NCBI GenBank assembly: GCA_006386115.1
Contig: VFIW01000030.1
Span: 1-64,000, forward strand
Direction of reading: 5' to 3'
DNA: 64,000 nucleotides
DNA from: Globisporangium splendens
Lineage: Eukaryota > Oomycota > Peronosporomycetes > Pythiales > Pythiaceae
In this document: positions 10,158 to 20,200 of the stretch, piece after piece
How positions within the stretch are numbered: position 1 is the first letter of the stretch
Layout: the number at the start of each line of letters is the position of its first letter
Made by a program: the position numbers and the translations under genes
Notes under the pieces: generated by a model
Database searches by the model: none
What the model was told of the DNA's origin: nothing
The model's input: only the letters and a program-made list of their open reading frames with translations

Positions 10158-12707
10158 GCAACGAGTGGCCAAGCCTCCCGCTACCAGCACCACCTCTCCC
10201 TCGACAACTCGGAGCTGCAGCACCGACTCGTCGACCGGGTAGTACCCATCGAGCTTGCGAAGCTCTTCCAGGTCGTCGAGCAAGTACCCCTGCCACTGCA
10301 CTTCGTTCCACTGACTCAAGCAGTGCGCACCAAGGTCCGACCGCAAGAGCATGAGGAGAGTGTTGGGGTGGAGGAGTCTCGTGTGGTGCGCGGGGATCCA
10401 CTCCACTGGCTGACCAGTGATGTAGTGGATCCAGTGGTCGTTGCTGAAGATCGTCGGCGCGATCGACATCAGCATGAGCTCGAAGAAGCCGAGTGCCTTC
10501 GTCGCTCGAGACAGTTCACTGATCTGCTCGGACGATCTCCACCACTTGGCACAGGTCTTGAACATGTCGTCTCGCTTCGACGGGACCGCCGTCTTCATGT
10601 GTTTCTTCCACTTCGAACTGAACGTCACGTCTTCGCTCGGCTGGGTCGCACTCAACACGCGGTTGATCAAGTGCAACTGCGCGAGCTCTGCGACTCCGTG
10701 TCCAGTGCCAGCCATCTTCAGCGACAGAGCGCTGTTGAAAGCCAGCGGCGAGTCCACTGCCTTCTTGATGACGTGGTCGGGGTTCGTGGCGTTGTCGATG
10801 AGTTTGCTCGCACCCTCGACCTGAGTGTCTGCGAGCGCAAGACGATCCGGGAGGGTGTTGAGCAGCGCGGTGTTCTCGTCGTTGAGCATCGACTCGGACA
10901 CCTCCAAGATCGGAGACGCCTTCGACGCTTTCCTGATCTTCGTGTGGTGCTTTTCCACGAAGAAAGCCGACTCAGTCGACGTCTTGAGCGCCTCGGGACG
11001 CTTCACGTCGACAGGGATCACTTGGTACCGAGGACCATACTTCTTGTCCGCAGCCACATCCTTCACTTCGAAGGAGACTTCCATCGACTGCAACACTTGG
11101 AAGTAGTTGGTGGTGGCAACACCATCCAGAGGCTGCGGTTGCTGTTTCACTAGCATGTTGGAGAAGTCGACTCCGTTTCTCGAGCGCTTCTTCTTGTTTA
11201 TCACGGTGGAGAAACCGTCGTTTCCATTTGTCAAGAGCAGCGTCGGGGATTTCATTGGCGGTTTCGGACTTCCTGGTGGAGTCATCTTGCCTTGCGAGTC
11301 GTCGAACGTGGCAATCGAGATCGCGTCGGAGTTGCTTCGCGGCTTGGCCAGCGCTGTTTCAGCTGACGACTTGCCATGCTGAGCTCTCTGCTGGAGCTGG
11401 GCTTCCCGTTTCTTTCCTTCCTCGACTGCCTTCTGCAGCGAGGTTTGCTTCGGCTTCGCACTCGCAGCTTGAGCGTAGGTTTTCGGCGGTTGTTGTCGTT
11501 GCTGCTGGGGTTGCTCTGGAGCTGGCTTCGTGGGAGGGAACACACTGTCCGGAGTCCCGAGGTCGATTCCATGGTGAGATCGGTATCCATACGGCTGTCG
11601 CTCCGACTGGAACGGAGCATTCTTTCCATGCGCCGGGTGCAGCTTGTTGTCGAACAACACCTGGTCGCACACAGACCCATTCACGACCAACGCGCTTGGA
11701 CACGAGCTGGACAAGAAGTACACTCGCCAGGTAGCCGATGTCATCCCCGTCGCGAGGTTCACTTCGCGAAAGGTGTGGTACACCGGCTGGCACCCGAGGA
11801 GGAACAGTCGGTGCACGATCACTCGAACGTCCACATCGGGGTCGACGTTGACAATGTCGATGAAGTACTTGTCACCAAGGATGTCGAACTCCTTGAATGA
11901 AAACACTCCACCGAGGATGTTGACCTTGGTGCGTTCCAAGCGCACACAGGCTTCCTTCGTCTTGACCTTGACTCGGAGGTTGCCACCAGGAAGCTTGGAG
12001 ATCTGACCGATCTCGAAGCGCTGGTACAGCTCATCGAGTGTTGCGTTTCCGTGGCTCGTACTGGCCAACGACGCCATGATCTTTTGGAGCGGAGTCTTCG
12101 CGAGCGCTCTTCCAGTCTCGATCACCATGTCGTACTTGGCGGTCGGGAGCTGGTAGGGACGCGCTTGCTCCATTCGCGACGCGATGTGCGACCAGTCGCC
12201 TCCAGCAGCGTACTGGCGTTCAATCGCTTCGATGTCGACAGCGAGGGGCTTCGGAGTCTCGACGCGTCTGCGAGTTGCTTCGATCACAGCACGGTCTCGA
12301 CGGAGGTGTTCTTGTTGCTGCAGAAGCTCAGCCATGGACAGCCGAACGTCCACGTTCGCAGGAGCGACAACGACAGCAGAATCCATTGGGTCATCGCCAG
12401 AGAGATCGAGGGTCGTCACTTGAGCATTCTCACCAGACTCCATCGGATCATCCACCATGGCGGTGGGGTCAGCGACAGGAGCGGGATCAGCGGTAGGCGG
12501 GGCAGTTGCGTGGGTTGGAGGAGCAGGGGCTTGATCCACCGGTGGGGTCACCAGGTTTCCCATTTGGGTGGGTTCGGACCCTTCCAAATTTTGGGAGGGG
12601 GATGGGCGGACAGTGGGACGAGGCAGGATTCTGGGTGCGGACCCAGATTTCGAGCCAGTGTCGACAGCTGGCAGCTGGTGGGTGGAGGGAGGGGCTGGAT
12701 TTTCCAT
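10155..12707 (-). CDS. LINE A1 ORF1 protein (RNA-binding, RRM-like)
   Basis: An 850-residue protein. I chose ATG 12707 (MENPAP) because it sits in a CCCATGG context about 85 nt from the element 5' end and is shared by all four copies. The first 150 residues are Pro/Ser-rich and acidic. Residues about 215-345 have a strand-helix-strand pattern (YFIDIVNV, DVRVIVHRLFLLG, QPVYHTF, TWRVYF) compatible with an RRM. A Gln/Lys-rich linker follows, then a conserved Trp-rich C-terminal domain (KWWRSS, DHWIHYITG, EVQWQGYL). No CCHC knuckles. By analogy with other LINE ORF1 proteins it likely coats the element RNA. The C-terminal domain is unknown to me. Confidence 0.85.
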   Translation of the reverse strand: MENPAPPSTHQLPAVDTGSKSGSAPRILPRPTVRPSPSQNLEGSEPTQMGNLVTPPVDQAPAPPTHATAPPTADPAPVADPTAMVDDPMESGENAQVTTLDLSGDDPMDSAVVVAPANVDVRLSMAELLQQQEHLRRDRAVIEATRRRVETPKPLAVDIEAIERQYAAGGDWSHIASRMEQARPYQLPTAKYDMVIETGRALAKTPLQKIMASLASTSHGNATLDELYQRFEIGQISKLPGGNLRVKVKTKEACVRLERTKVNILGGVFSFKEFDILGDKYFIDIVNVDPDVDVRVIVHRLFLLGCQPVYHTFREVNLATGMTSATWRVYFLSSSCPSALVVNGSVCDQVLFDNKLHPAHGKNAPFQSERQPYGYRSHHGIDLGTPDSVFPPTKPAPEQPQQQRQQPPKTYAQAASAKPKQTSLQKAVEEGKKREAQLQQRAQHGKSSAETALAKPRSNSDAISIATFDDSQGKMTPPGSPKPPMKSPTLLLTNGNDGFSTVINKKKRSRNGVDFSNMLVKQQPQPLDGVATTNYFQVLQSMEVSFEVKDVAADKKYGPRYQVIPVDVKRPEALKTSTESAFFVEKHHTKIRKASKASPILEVSESMLNDENTALLNTLPDRLALADTQVEGASKLIDNATNPDHVIKKAVDSPLAFNSALSLKMAGTGHGVAELAQLHLINRVLSATQPSEDVTFSSKWKKHMKTAVPSKRDDMFKTCAKWWRSSEQISELSRATKALGFFELMLMSIAPTIFSNDHWIHYITGQPVEWIPAHHTRLLHPNTLLMLLRSDLGAHCLSQWNEVQWQGYLLDDLEELRKLDGYYPVDESVLQLRVVEGEVVLVAGGLATRC

Positions 12708-12791
12708 GGGAGAGACGGAGGCTGAGAGGCTGGGGAAGGCGACTGGGAGGTCTTGGATTCAACTTGAGGGGTAGCCGGCAAATTGAGAAGT

Positions 12792-12864
12792 GGGGATGTA
12801 GCTCAAATGGTAGAGCGCTCGCTTAGCATGCGAGAGGTACTGGGATCGATACCCAGCTTCTCCA
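12792..12864 (+). tRNA. tRNA-Ala(AGC), regenerated next to LINE A1
   Basis: Consensus copy. Its first 14 nt are the right copy of the LINE A1 target-site duplication. The native 5' flank has been replaced by the LINE 5' end (..AATTGAGAAGT), but the internal A and B boxes are whole. Confidence 0.95.
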
Positions 12865-12865
12865 G

Positions 12866-12937
12866 GCGTATGTAGTATAGTGGTCAGTACCTCACATTGT
12901 GGCTGTGATATCCCCGGTTCGAATCCGGGCATACGCA
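12866..12937 (+). tRNA. tRNA-His(GTG)
   Basis: Consensus copy, one nucleotide after tRNA-Ala. Confidence 0.95.
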
Positions 12938-13603
12938 TTCTTTCTTTTTCCCGCCGACACTACACACTGCTTCCCCTCTCTCTCTGCCTCTCTGCCTGCC
13001 TGCCTACCACCCACACAGCAAGTCCCGCACCACACCACAAGCCCTTCAAAAAAAACAAACAAGAACTCTCCACTCCGCGACGTCCATCGACAGATCACAC
13101 ACGCGCAACCTCCTCTGCTCTTCTATTTCCACACAGCACACATACACAGCACACACGAGTCCCTCTGTCTTGCAGCTACATCGCATCTCTGCCGTGGCGG
13201 GCGGCGGCGAACCGTCGTGCCTTGTGTTCGGGTAAGGCTTCGTTCGTGGTTGTGTTGGCGCGCGGCTGACAGGAGGATGCACCTAGGGTCCGTGCAACTT
13301 ATACGAGCGCCTGCTTGGTCCCAGGGGTGTGTTCGCCGATTCGACACACGGTCGGGGTCGAGTGGTCTGATTCTAAGCAAAGAAAGAGTCCAGTGGGACA
13401 TGTGGGCGTGCTGCACAAGGCTTGGGTGGCCGTGCGCGTGTTTCGATGGACTGGGAGCGAGTACGCAAGATCAAGGAGCCGCGGCTTCGCGGACGGGTGC
13501 TGGCGGGTGGTTGTTTTGTGTGTGTGGTCGCTGTGCGTGTGGTTGTTTTGTGTGTATTGGCATTGGCGCGTGTTTGTAGTGTGGAGGGTGTATGGTCTGT
13601 TAT

Positions 13604-13676
13604 GGGGATGTAGCTCAAATGGTAGAGCGCTCGCTTAGCATGCGAGAGGTACTGGGATCGATACCCAGCTTCTCCA
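13604..13676 (+). tRNA. tRNA-Ala(AGC)
   Basis: Consensus copy with G3-U70 and anticodon AGC. Confidence 0.95.
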
Positions 13677-13677
13677 G

Positions 13678-13749
13678 GCGTATGTAGTATAGTGGTCAGT
13701 ACCTCACATTGTGGCTGTGATATCCCCGGTTCGAATCCGGGCATACGCA
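13678..13749 (+). tRNA. tRNA-His(GTG)
   Basis: Consensus copy with the same T-rich downstream tract as the others. Confidence 0.95.
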
Positions 13750-14390
13750 TTCTTTCTTTCTATCTTTCTTTTTGTCCGCCCACACTGCCACTGCTGCCTC
13801 TCTACCTACCACACACCCAGCAAGTCCCGCACCACACCACAAACCCTTCAATAAAAAGAACAACTCTCCAATCCGCGACGCGCCCACCGACAGATCATAT
13901 GCGCGCAACCTCCTCTGCTCTTCTACTTCCACACAGCACACACGAATCTCTCTGTCTTGCAGCTACATCGCATCTCTGTCGTGGCGAGCGGCGGCAAACC
14001 GTTGTGCCTTGTGTTCGGGTAAGGCTTCGTTCGTGGTCGTGTTGGCGCGCGGCTGGCAGGAGGACGCACTTGGGGTCCGTGCAACTTATACGAGCGTCTG
14101 CTTGGTCCCAGGGGTGTGTTCGCCGATTCGACACACGGTCGGGGTCGAGTGGTCTGATTCTAAGCAAAGAAAGAGTCCAGTGGGACATGTGGGCGTGCTG
14201 CACAAGGCTTGGGTGGCCGTGCGCGTGTTTCGATGGACTGGGAGCGAGTACGCAAGGTCAAGGAGCCGCGGCTTCGCGGACGGGTGCTGGCGGGTGGTTG
14301 TTTTGTGTGTGTGGTCGCTGTGCGTGTGGTTGTTTTGTGTGTATTGGCATTGGCGCGTGTTTGTAGTGTGGAGGGTGTATGGTCTGTTAT

Positions 14391-14463
14391 GGGGATGTAG
14401 CTCAAATGGTAGAGCGCTCGCTTAGCATGCGAGAGGTACTGGGATCGATACCCAGCTTCTCCA
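14391..14463 (+). tRNA. tRNA-Ala(AGC)
   Basis: Consensus copy. Confidence 0.95.
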
Positions 14464-14464
14464 G

Positions 14465-14536
14465 GCGTATGTAGTATAGTGGTCAGTACCTCACATTGTG
14501 GCTGTGATATCCCCGGTTCGAATCCGGGCATACGCA
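14465..14536 (+). tRNA. tRNA-His(GTG)
   Basis: Consensus copy. Confidence 0.95.
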
Positions 14537-15176
14537 TTCTTTCTTTCTATCTTTCTTTTTGTCCGCCCACACTGCACACTGCTGCCTCTCTACCTACCAC
14601 ACACCCAGCAAGTCCCGCACCACACCACAAACCCTTCAATAAAAAGAACAACTCTCCACTCCGCGACGCCCACCGACAGATCAGATGCGCGCAACCTCCT
14701 CTGCTCTTCTACTTCCACACAGCACACACGAATCTCTCTGTCTTGCAGCTACATCGCATCTCTGTCGTGGCGAGCGGCGGCAAACCGTTGTGCCTTGTGT
14801 TCGGGTAAGGCTTCGTTCGTGGTCGTGTTGGCGCGCGGCTGGCAGGAGGACGCACTTGGGGTCCGTGCAACTTATACGAGCGCCTGCTTGGTCCCAGGGG
14901 TGTGTTCGCCGATTCGACACACGGTCGGGGTCGAGTGGTCTGATTCTAAGCAAAGAAAGAGTCCAGTGGGACATGTGGGCGTGCTGCACAAGGCTTGGGT
15001 GGCCGTGCGCGTGTTTCGATGGACTGGGAGCGAGTACGCAAGATCAAGGAGCCGCGGCTTCGCGGACGGGTGCTGGCGGGTGGTTGTTTTGTGTGTGTGG
15101 TCGCTGTGCGTGTGGTTGTTTTGTGTGTATTTGCATTGGCGCGTGTTTGTAGTGTGGAGGGTGTATGGTCTGTTAT

Positions 15177-15249
15177 GGGGATGTAGCTCAAATGGTAGAG
15201 CGCTCGCTTAGCATGCGAGAGGTACTGGGATCGATACCCAGCTTCTCCA
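15177..15249 (+). tRNA. tRNA-Ala(AGC)
   Basis: Consensus copy; its partner tRNA-His is broken. Confidence 0.94.
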
Positions 15250-15250
15250 G

Positions 15251-15322
15251 GCGTATGTAGTATAGTGGTCAGTACCTCACATTGTTGCTGTGATATCCAA
15301 CGGTTCGCAATCGGGCATACGA
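15251..15322 (+). pseudogene. tRNA-His pseudogene, anticodon now GTT
   Basis: The anticodon loop reads TTGTTGC, so the anticodon is GTT (Asn) rather than GTG. The T arm is scrambled (CCAACGGTTCGCAATCGGG), the B box carries an inserted C, and the acceptor end is altered to CATACGA. It is almost certainly inactive. Confidence 0.8.
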
Positions 15323-15950
15323 TTCTTCTTTCTATTTTCTTTGTCGACCAACACTGCACACTGCTGCCTCTCACCTACCACACCCCGAGCAAGTCACGCA
15401 CCACACCACCAAACCCTTCAATAAAAAAAGAACAACTCTCCACTCCGCGACGCCCACCGACAGATCAGATGCGCGCAACCTCCTCTGCTCTTCTACTTCC
15501 ACACAGCACACACGAATCTCTCTGTCTTGCAGCTACATCGCATCTCTGTCGTGGCGAGCGGCGGCAAACCGTTGTGCCTTGTGTTCGGGTAAGGCTTCGT
15601 TCGTGGTCGTGTTGGCGCGCGGCTGGCAGGAGGACGCACTTGGGGTCCGTGCAACTTATACGAGCGCCTGCTTGGTCCCAGGGGTGTGCTCGCCGATTCG
15701 ACACACGGTCGGGGTCGAGTGGTCTGATTCTAAGCAAAGAAAGAGTCCAGTGGGACATGTGGGCGTGCTGCACAAGGCTTGGGTGGCCGTGCGCGTGTTT
15801 CGATGGACTGGGAGCGAGTACGCAAGGTCGCGGCTTCGCGGACGGGTGGGCGGGTGGTTGTTTTGTGTGTGTGGTCGCTGTGCGTGTGGTTGTTTTGTGT
15901 GTATTGGCATTGGCGCGTGTTTGTAGTGTGGAGGGTGTATGGTCTGTTAT

Positions 15951-16023
15951 GGGGATGTAGCTCAAATGGTAGAGCGCTCGCTTAGCATGCGAGAGGTACT
16001 GGGATCGATACCCAGCTTCTCCA
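15951..16023 (+). tRNA. tRNA-Ala(AGC)
   Basis: Consensus copy, last complete tRNA-Ala of the array. Confidence 0.95.
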
Positions 16024-16024
16024 G

Positions 16025-16097
16025 GCGTATGTAGTATAGTGGTCAGTACCTCACATTGTGGCTGTTGATATCCCCGGTTCGAATCCGGGCATACGCA
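16025..16097 (+). tRNA. tRNA-His(GTG) with 1-nt insertion
   Basis: An extra T sits in the 3' strand of the anticodon stem (CTGTTGATA), giving 73 nt and a bulged stem. The rest matches consensus. Confidence 0.75.
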
Positions 16098-16721
16098 TTC
16101 TTTCTTTTTCTACACACTGCACACTGCTCTCTGCCTCTCTACCTACCACACACCCAGCAAGTCCCGCACCACACCACAAACCCTTCAATAAAAAGAACAA
16201 CTCTCCACTCCGCGACGCCCACCGACAGATCAGATGCGCGCAACCTCCTCTGCTCTTCTACTTCCACACAGCACACACGAATCTCTCTGTCTTGCAGCTA
16301 CATCGCATCTCTGTCGTGGCGAGCGGCGGCAAACCGTTGTGCCTTGTGTTCGGGTAAGGCTTCGTTCGTGGTCGTGTTGGCGCGCGGCTGGCAGGAGGAC
16401 GCACTTGGGGTTCGTGCAACTTATACGAGCGCCTGCTTGGTCCCAGGGGTGTGTTCGCCGATTCGACACACGGTCGGGGTCGAGTGGTCTGATTCTAAGT
16501 AAAGAAAGTCCAGTGGGACATGTGGGCGTGCTGCGCAAGGCTTGGGATGCCGTGCGCGTGTTTCGATGGACTGGGAGCGAGTACGCAAGGTCAAGGAGAC
16601 CGCGGCTTCGCGGACGGGTGCTGGCGGGGGTTGTTTGGTGTGTGTGGTCGCTGTGCGTGTGGGTTTTGTGTGTATTGGCATTGGCGCGTGTTTGTAGTGT
16701 GGAGGGTGTATGGTCTGTTAT

Positions 16722-16735
16722 GGGGATGTAGCTCA
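16722..16735 (+). other. tRNA-Ala stub at the LINE B2 3' junction
   Basis: GGGGATGTAGCTCA, the same 14-nt stub as at LINE A1. No matching tRNA-Ala follows the right end of LINE B2, where a tRNA-Thr is found instead. Confidence 0.8.
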
Positions 16736-17256
16736 GTTGAAAGTTGTCTATATTACTAGAATTAGACGGAGTGACTACTCAATCTACCTAGCGTTGACAG
16801 TTTCTACCATAAATATAATCCTACACTAGTATCTACGATTTTATAATTTATATAATTTTTGAGAATTTTTGTGAGAATAGTCCGTATGGACCAAAGTCGG
16901 GTATATAGTGGGACCTCTATTCCCTTATTTTGGGAACTTCTGAAGTCGACAAACCAAGCCAAGCCCAAGTCAAGCCTGTCCAAGTCAAGGTGAAGCAGAC
17001 CCAAGCCAAGTCGAGCCGAGCCATCTCGCCAAAGCCAAGCCGTGCGACTTCTCCTCCTGAGACTACTGCTGTCTCACCCGGAGCCCAGGGGAACGTGAGG
17101 GCCCCGAAGCCGGGTTCGAGCGCGGAATCAATGGAAGGGAGTCGTGTGGTCATGGCAGAGGCAGGTGGTTTTGGTGTCGACGACGCTTGTGGAGCAAGTC
17201 CAGTTTGGAGCGTGGTGGTCGGTGTCGTCTGCACGCTTGAGTGCTGAGGAGTGCTC

Positions 17257-20200
17257 TTATCGTTCCCGAATTTGGAACATCGTCGGGTGAGCTGCCAGGA
17301 AGTCGTCGAATGCCTGGAGCGTCCTCATCTTCGTCACCACTCTCTTGAGCAACCGTAAGTCTTTGTCTTCATACCTTCTTCTCATGTTGTGTCGGATGTG
17401 TGCACTGACCGTTGTGTAGATGACTGCCATTGCAGGGGTCACCGGTGTGGGCTGTCTTCCGTCGAACAAGCACCGATTCCGATCCGTCCAGAGGAAGTGA
17501 AGGGCCACTGCGCGAAGAGTGTGCCACACGTCGCAGACGATGTCTTCGCATCCCTTCCACTCTTCGTGAATCGACGGCTTCCGCGCCAAAGCAATCATCG
17601 TCCACGTTGGCTGGCACCGAAGGAATGGCCGCATCAGAAGCAACAGGTGCTCCCACACTCGAGAGGCAAGCGTGCACTCGAAGAACAAGTGCTGCTCGGT
17701 CTCGACTGCGTTGCAGCCGTCCTGGATGCAGTACGTGATGCCTGGGTCGGAGTCTCGCAGAAAGAAGAACCGAGAGCGCACAGGAAGCAGTCGGAACGCC
17801 ACTCGAAACTGCAAGTCCTCAAAGACTGGGAGCAGGAGCTGGCGGAGATGCTTGCTGTACTTCACGAACCTTTTCACTTCGTCCTCGTCGACACTCTGGC
17901 TGTGGAGCGTCATTGGGTGGCTTTTCGAAGGCGGTGTTGGCTTCCACACCAGACGAAGAAGCGCGCTTCTCGGGATGGCCGGAAACAGGCATGTCTTCGT
18001 GCCATTGGTGCAACCAAGGTGCGGATGGAGGCGAAGACTTGAGTCAACTTGCAGTGGTAGTGTTCCCAGTCGGTCCACGATCTGTGTCGCTTCCTTGTAC
18101 AACGACCGAAGCCATTGTGACTGGATGCCGACAGAGACGTGAGTCAGCGTGTGGTCAAGGTGAGCCGACACAAAGTCGCTGCAGCTCGGCCATGCCGTTC
18201 CACCACGCATGAAGTCCGCCAGTGATCGCAAACCGAAGACTCTCGAGATGTGGAGCCGGAAGCTTCGCTGCGGCTCGGGACACATACCAAGGCACCTCCG
18301 ATGAGCGTTGACGGTTGCAGTCCGAGGGGTCTGTTCGTAGTGGAGGTGCGCATCTGCATGGAACCAAATCGGTTGAGCGAGGCACTCCCTCACGCCTTCG
18401 TCCGGTCGAAGGTTGCGCCACGTGATCTCCCAGCTGATCGTGTACCACAGCGTCCACGACGCTCGCCACCATCCTGATGTCTTCTGCCACTTGATCATCG
18501 AGCCATGTCGCAGCGGCGATACTGTGAGAAAGTCGAGCGCTCTGCACCTTCCGACGGGTGGTAGAACAGACTTGAGCACCTCACAGCTCGCTGTCGTCCA
18601 GTTTCTCTCCTCGGGAGTCGTGGCTGTGCGCACAAACTGAAGCAGCAGCTGGAGTCGTTGCCGCTTCAGATGAGCTTCGATGCTCGGGATGCCCAGACCA
18701 CCTTCGCTGCGTCTCAAGTAGAGAAACTCCTTCGGGATCAGCTGGATGTGTGTGTCCTCTCGGTCGTGCTTCCGACTCAGGACAAACTTGTTCAGCATCG
18801 ACTGCCACCTCTTCACGACTTGCCGTGGGACAACCACATGCTGCGTGTAGTGCCACAAGCGAGACAGGACCATTGTCTGGGCTACAAGAAGTCGCCCTCG
18901 CAGTGTTCTTGCTCGCCTGTACCACGCCTTGAAGCCGCCGTAGAAGCGGTCATCGAGGAAAGACACGATGGTGTCATTGACTGGAGACTGGCTGAACGGA
19001 ACACCAAGGAACTTCACCGACTCTGCACGACCCAGCACTTGGACGCCAGACAGGCGAGGGCAGTCTTGGTTGCGGTTCAGCGCCATCAGCATCGACTTGC
19101 TGAGGTTGAGTTTCGCACCGGATCCCTTGCAGTAGACATCCACGAGCTCCAGTTGTGCTTGGACACTCGGGATGGAACCGCCAAGAAGCGTGGTGTCATC
19201 TGCGAAGAACATGCTGGTGGCCGTGTGGTCCGCGTTGAGGCACACACCGTATTCCTCGTGCGACCGCAGCATGTTCCCAAGAGGCTCAATTGCCAGAAGG
19301 AAGAGCAAGGCAGACAGAGGATCACCCTGTTTGACACCTCGCGTCGGATGAAGCGCGGGCTGGATGTTCTGGTTGATGAGAAGGTGTGCTTGCGGCCGCG
19401 TGTACAGAAGCCTCACCCACTGGATAAACGCAGAGCCGCATCCCATCTTCTCAAGCACTCGGAACATGTAGTCCCAGTTCACACGATCGAAAGCCTTCTC
19501 GAAGTCCAAGAACATCGCGTACGCTTCGTCGTCGAGGTTCGTGATCAAGTCCTGGAGATCAGCGAGGAAGCGAACGTGATGGTGGATCGACCTGCCTTTC
19601 ACGAATGCCTTCTGGTCCGTGTGGATGAGACTGCACACAACGGACTGGAGTCGGAACGTGAGAGTCTTGGACAGAGCTTTCACGTCGACTGGCATCAGCG
19701 TGATCGGTCGGTAGTTGCCAGGCTCGGCTCTTGATCCCTTCTTGTAGAGGAGCACGACAGCTGACTTGCGTTGGGATGGCAAGAGAGTGCCACGACGAAG
19801 CTGGTCGTTGAAGACAATGCTGAGGCATTCGCCGAACACATCGGGAGCGACCTGGTAGAAGCCAGCCGTCAAGCCGTCCATACCAGGTGCCGAGCTCGCC
19901 TTCATGTGCCTGATCGAGTCCGCAAGGTCGGAAGCCGTCACAGGAGCATTCAAGATCTCTCGATCCAGTTCTGACAGCACTCGGATGATCGAGTCAACGA
20001 GCGTTTGCTGCTTGGCTTCGTCTGGTGGAGGAGCTGTTCCTGCTGGACTGTCGGGATCTCCCATCTCGGATCCCCAGTGCTCCAGGAAACGGAGAGATAT
20101 CTCTTGAGGGTTCGACGAGACACTTCCATTCGGTGTCACGACCTCTTCAATCGATACCTTCCTCAGACTCGTGTCCAACGGATGGAAGAAATGCTTGGTC

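Larger units (their letters stand above)
5403..12791 (-). mobile_element. LINE A1, tRNA-targeted non-LTR retrotransposon, apparently complete
   Basis: Minus-strand element, 7.4 kb. The 5' end (12791) touches the first base of tRNA-Ala. Then come ORF1, ORF2, a 3' UTR, and a 57-nt 3' tail ending at 5403 against a 14-nt tRNA-Ala stub. The polarity fits target-primed reverse transcription from the 3' OH of the tRNA strand ending GCTCA. Of the four LINEs here, this is the only one whose two ORFs are both uninterrupted. The 3' UTR also holds a tRNA-Gly gene and a T-run (A-run on the element strand). Confidence 0.88.
12792..16721 (+). repeat. tRNA-Ala/tRNA-His tandem array (right part)
   Basis: Five units start at 12792, 13604, 14391, 15177 and 15951, with a sixth cut after 14 nt at 16722-16735. 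This continues the array that LINE A1 interrupts. The spacer directly right of LINE A1 (12938-13603) has a distinct pyrimidine-rich left half. The spacer after 15322 and the one after 16097 carry small indels. No protein gene is supported. Confidence 0.9.
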
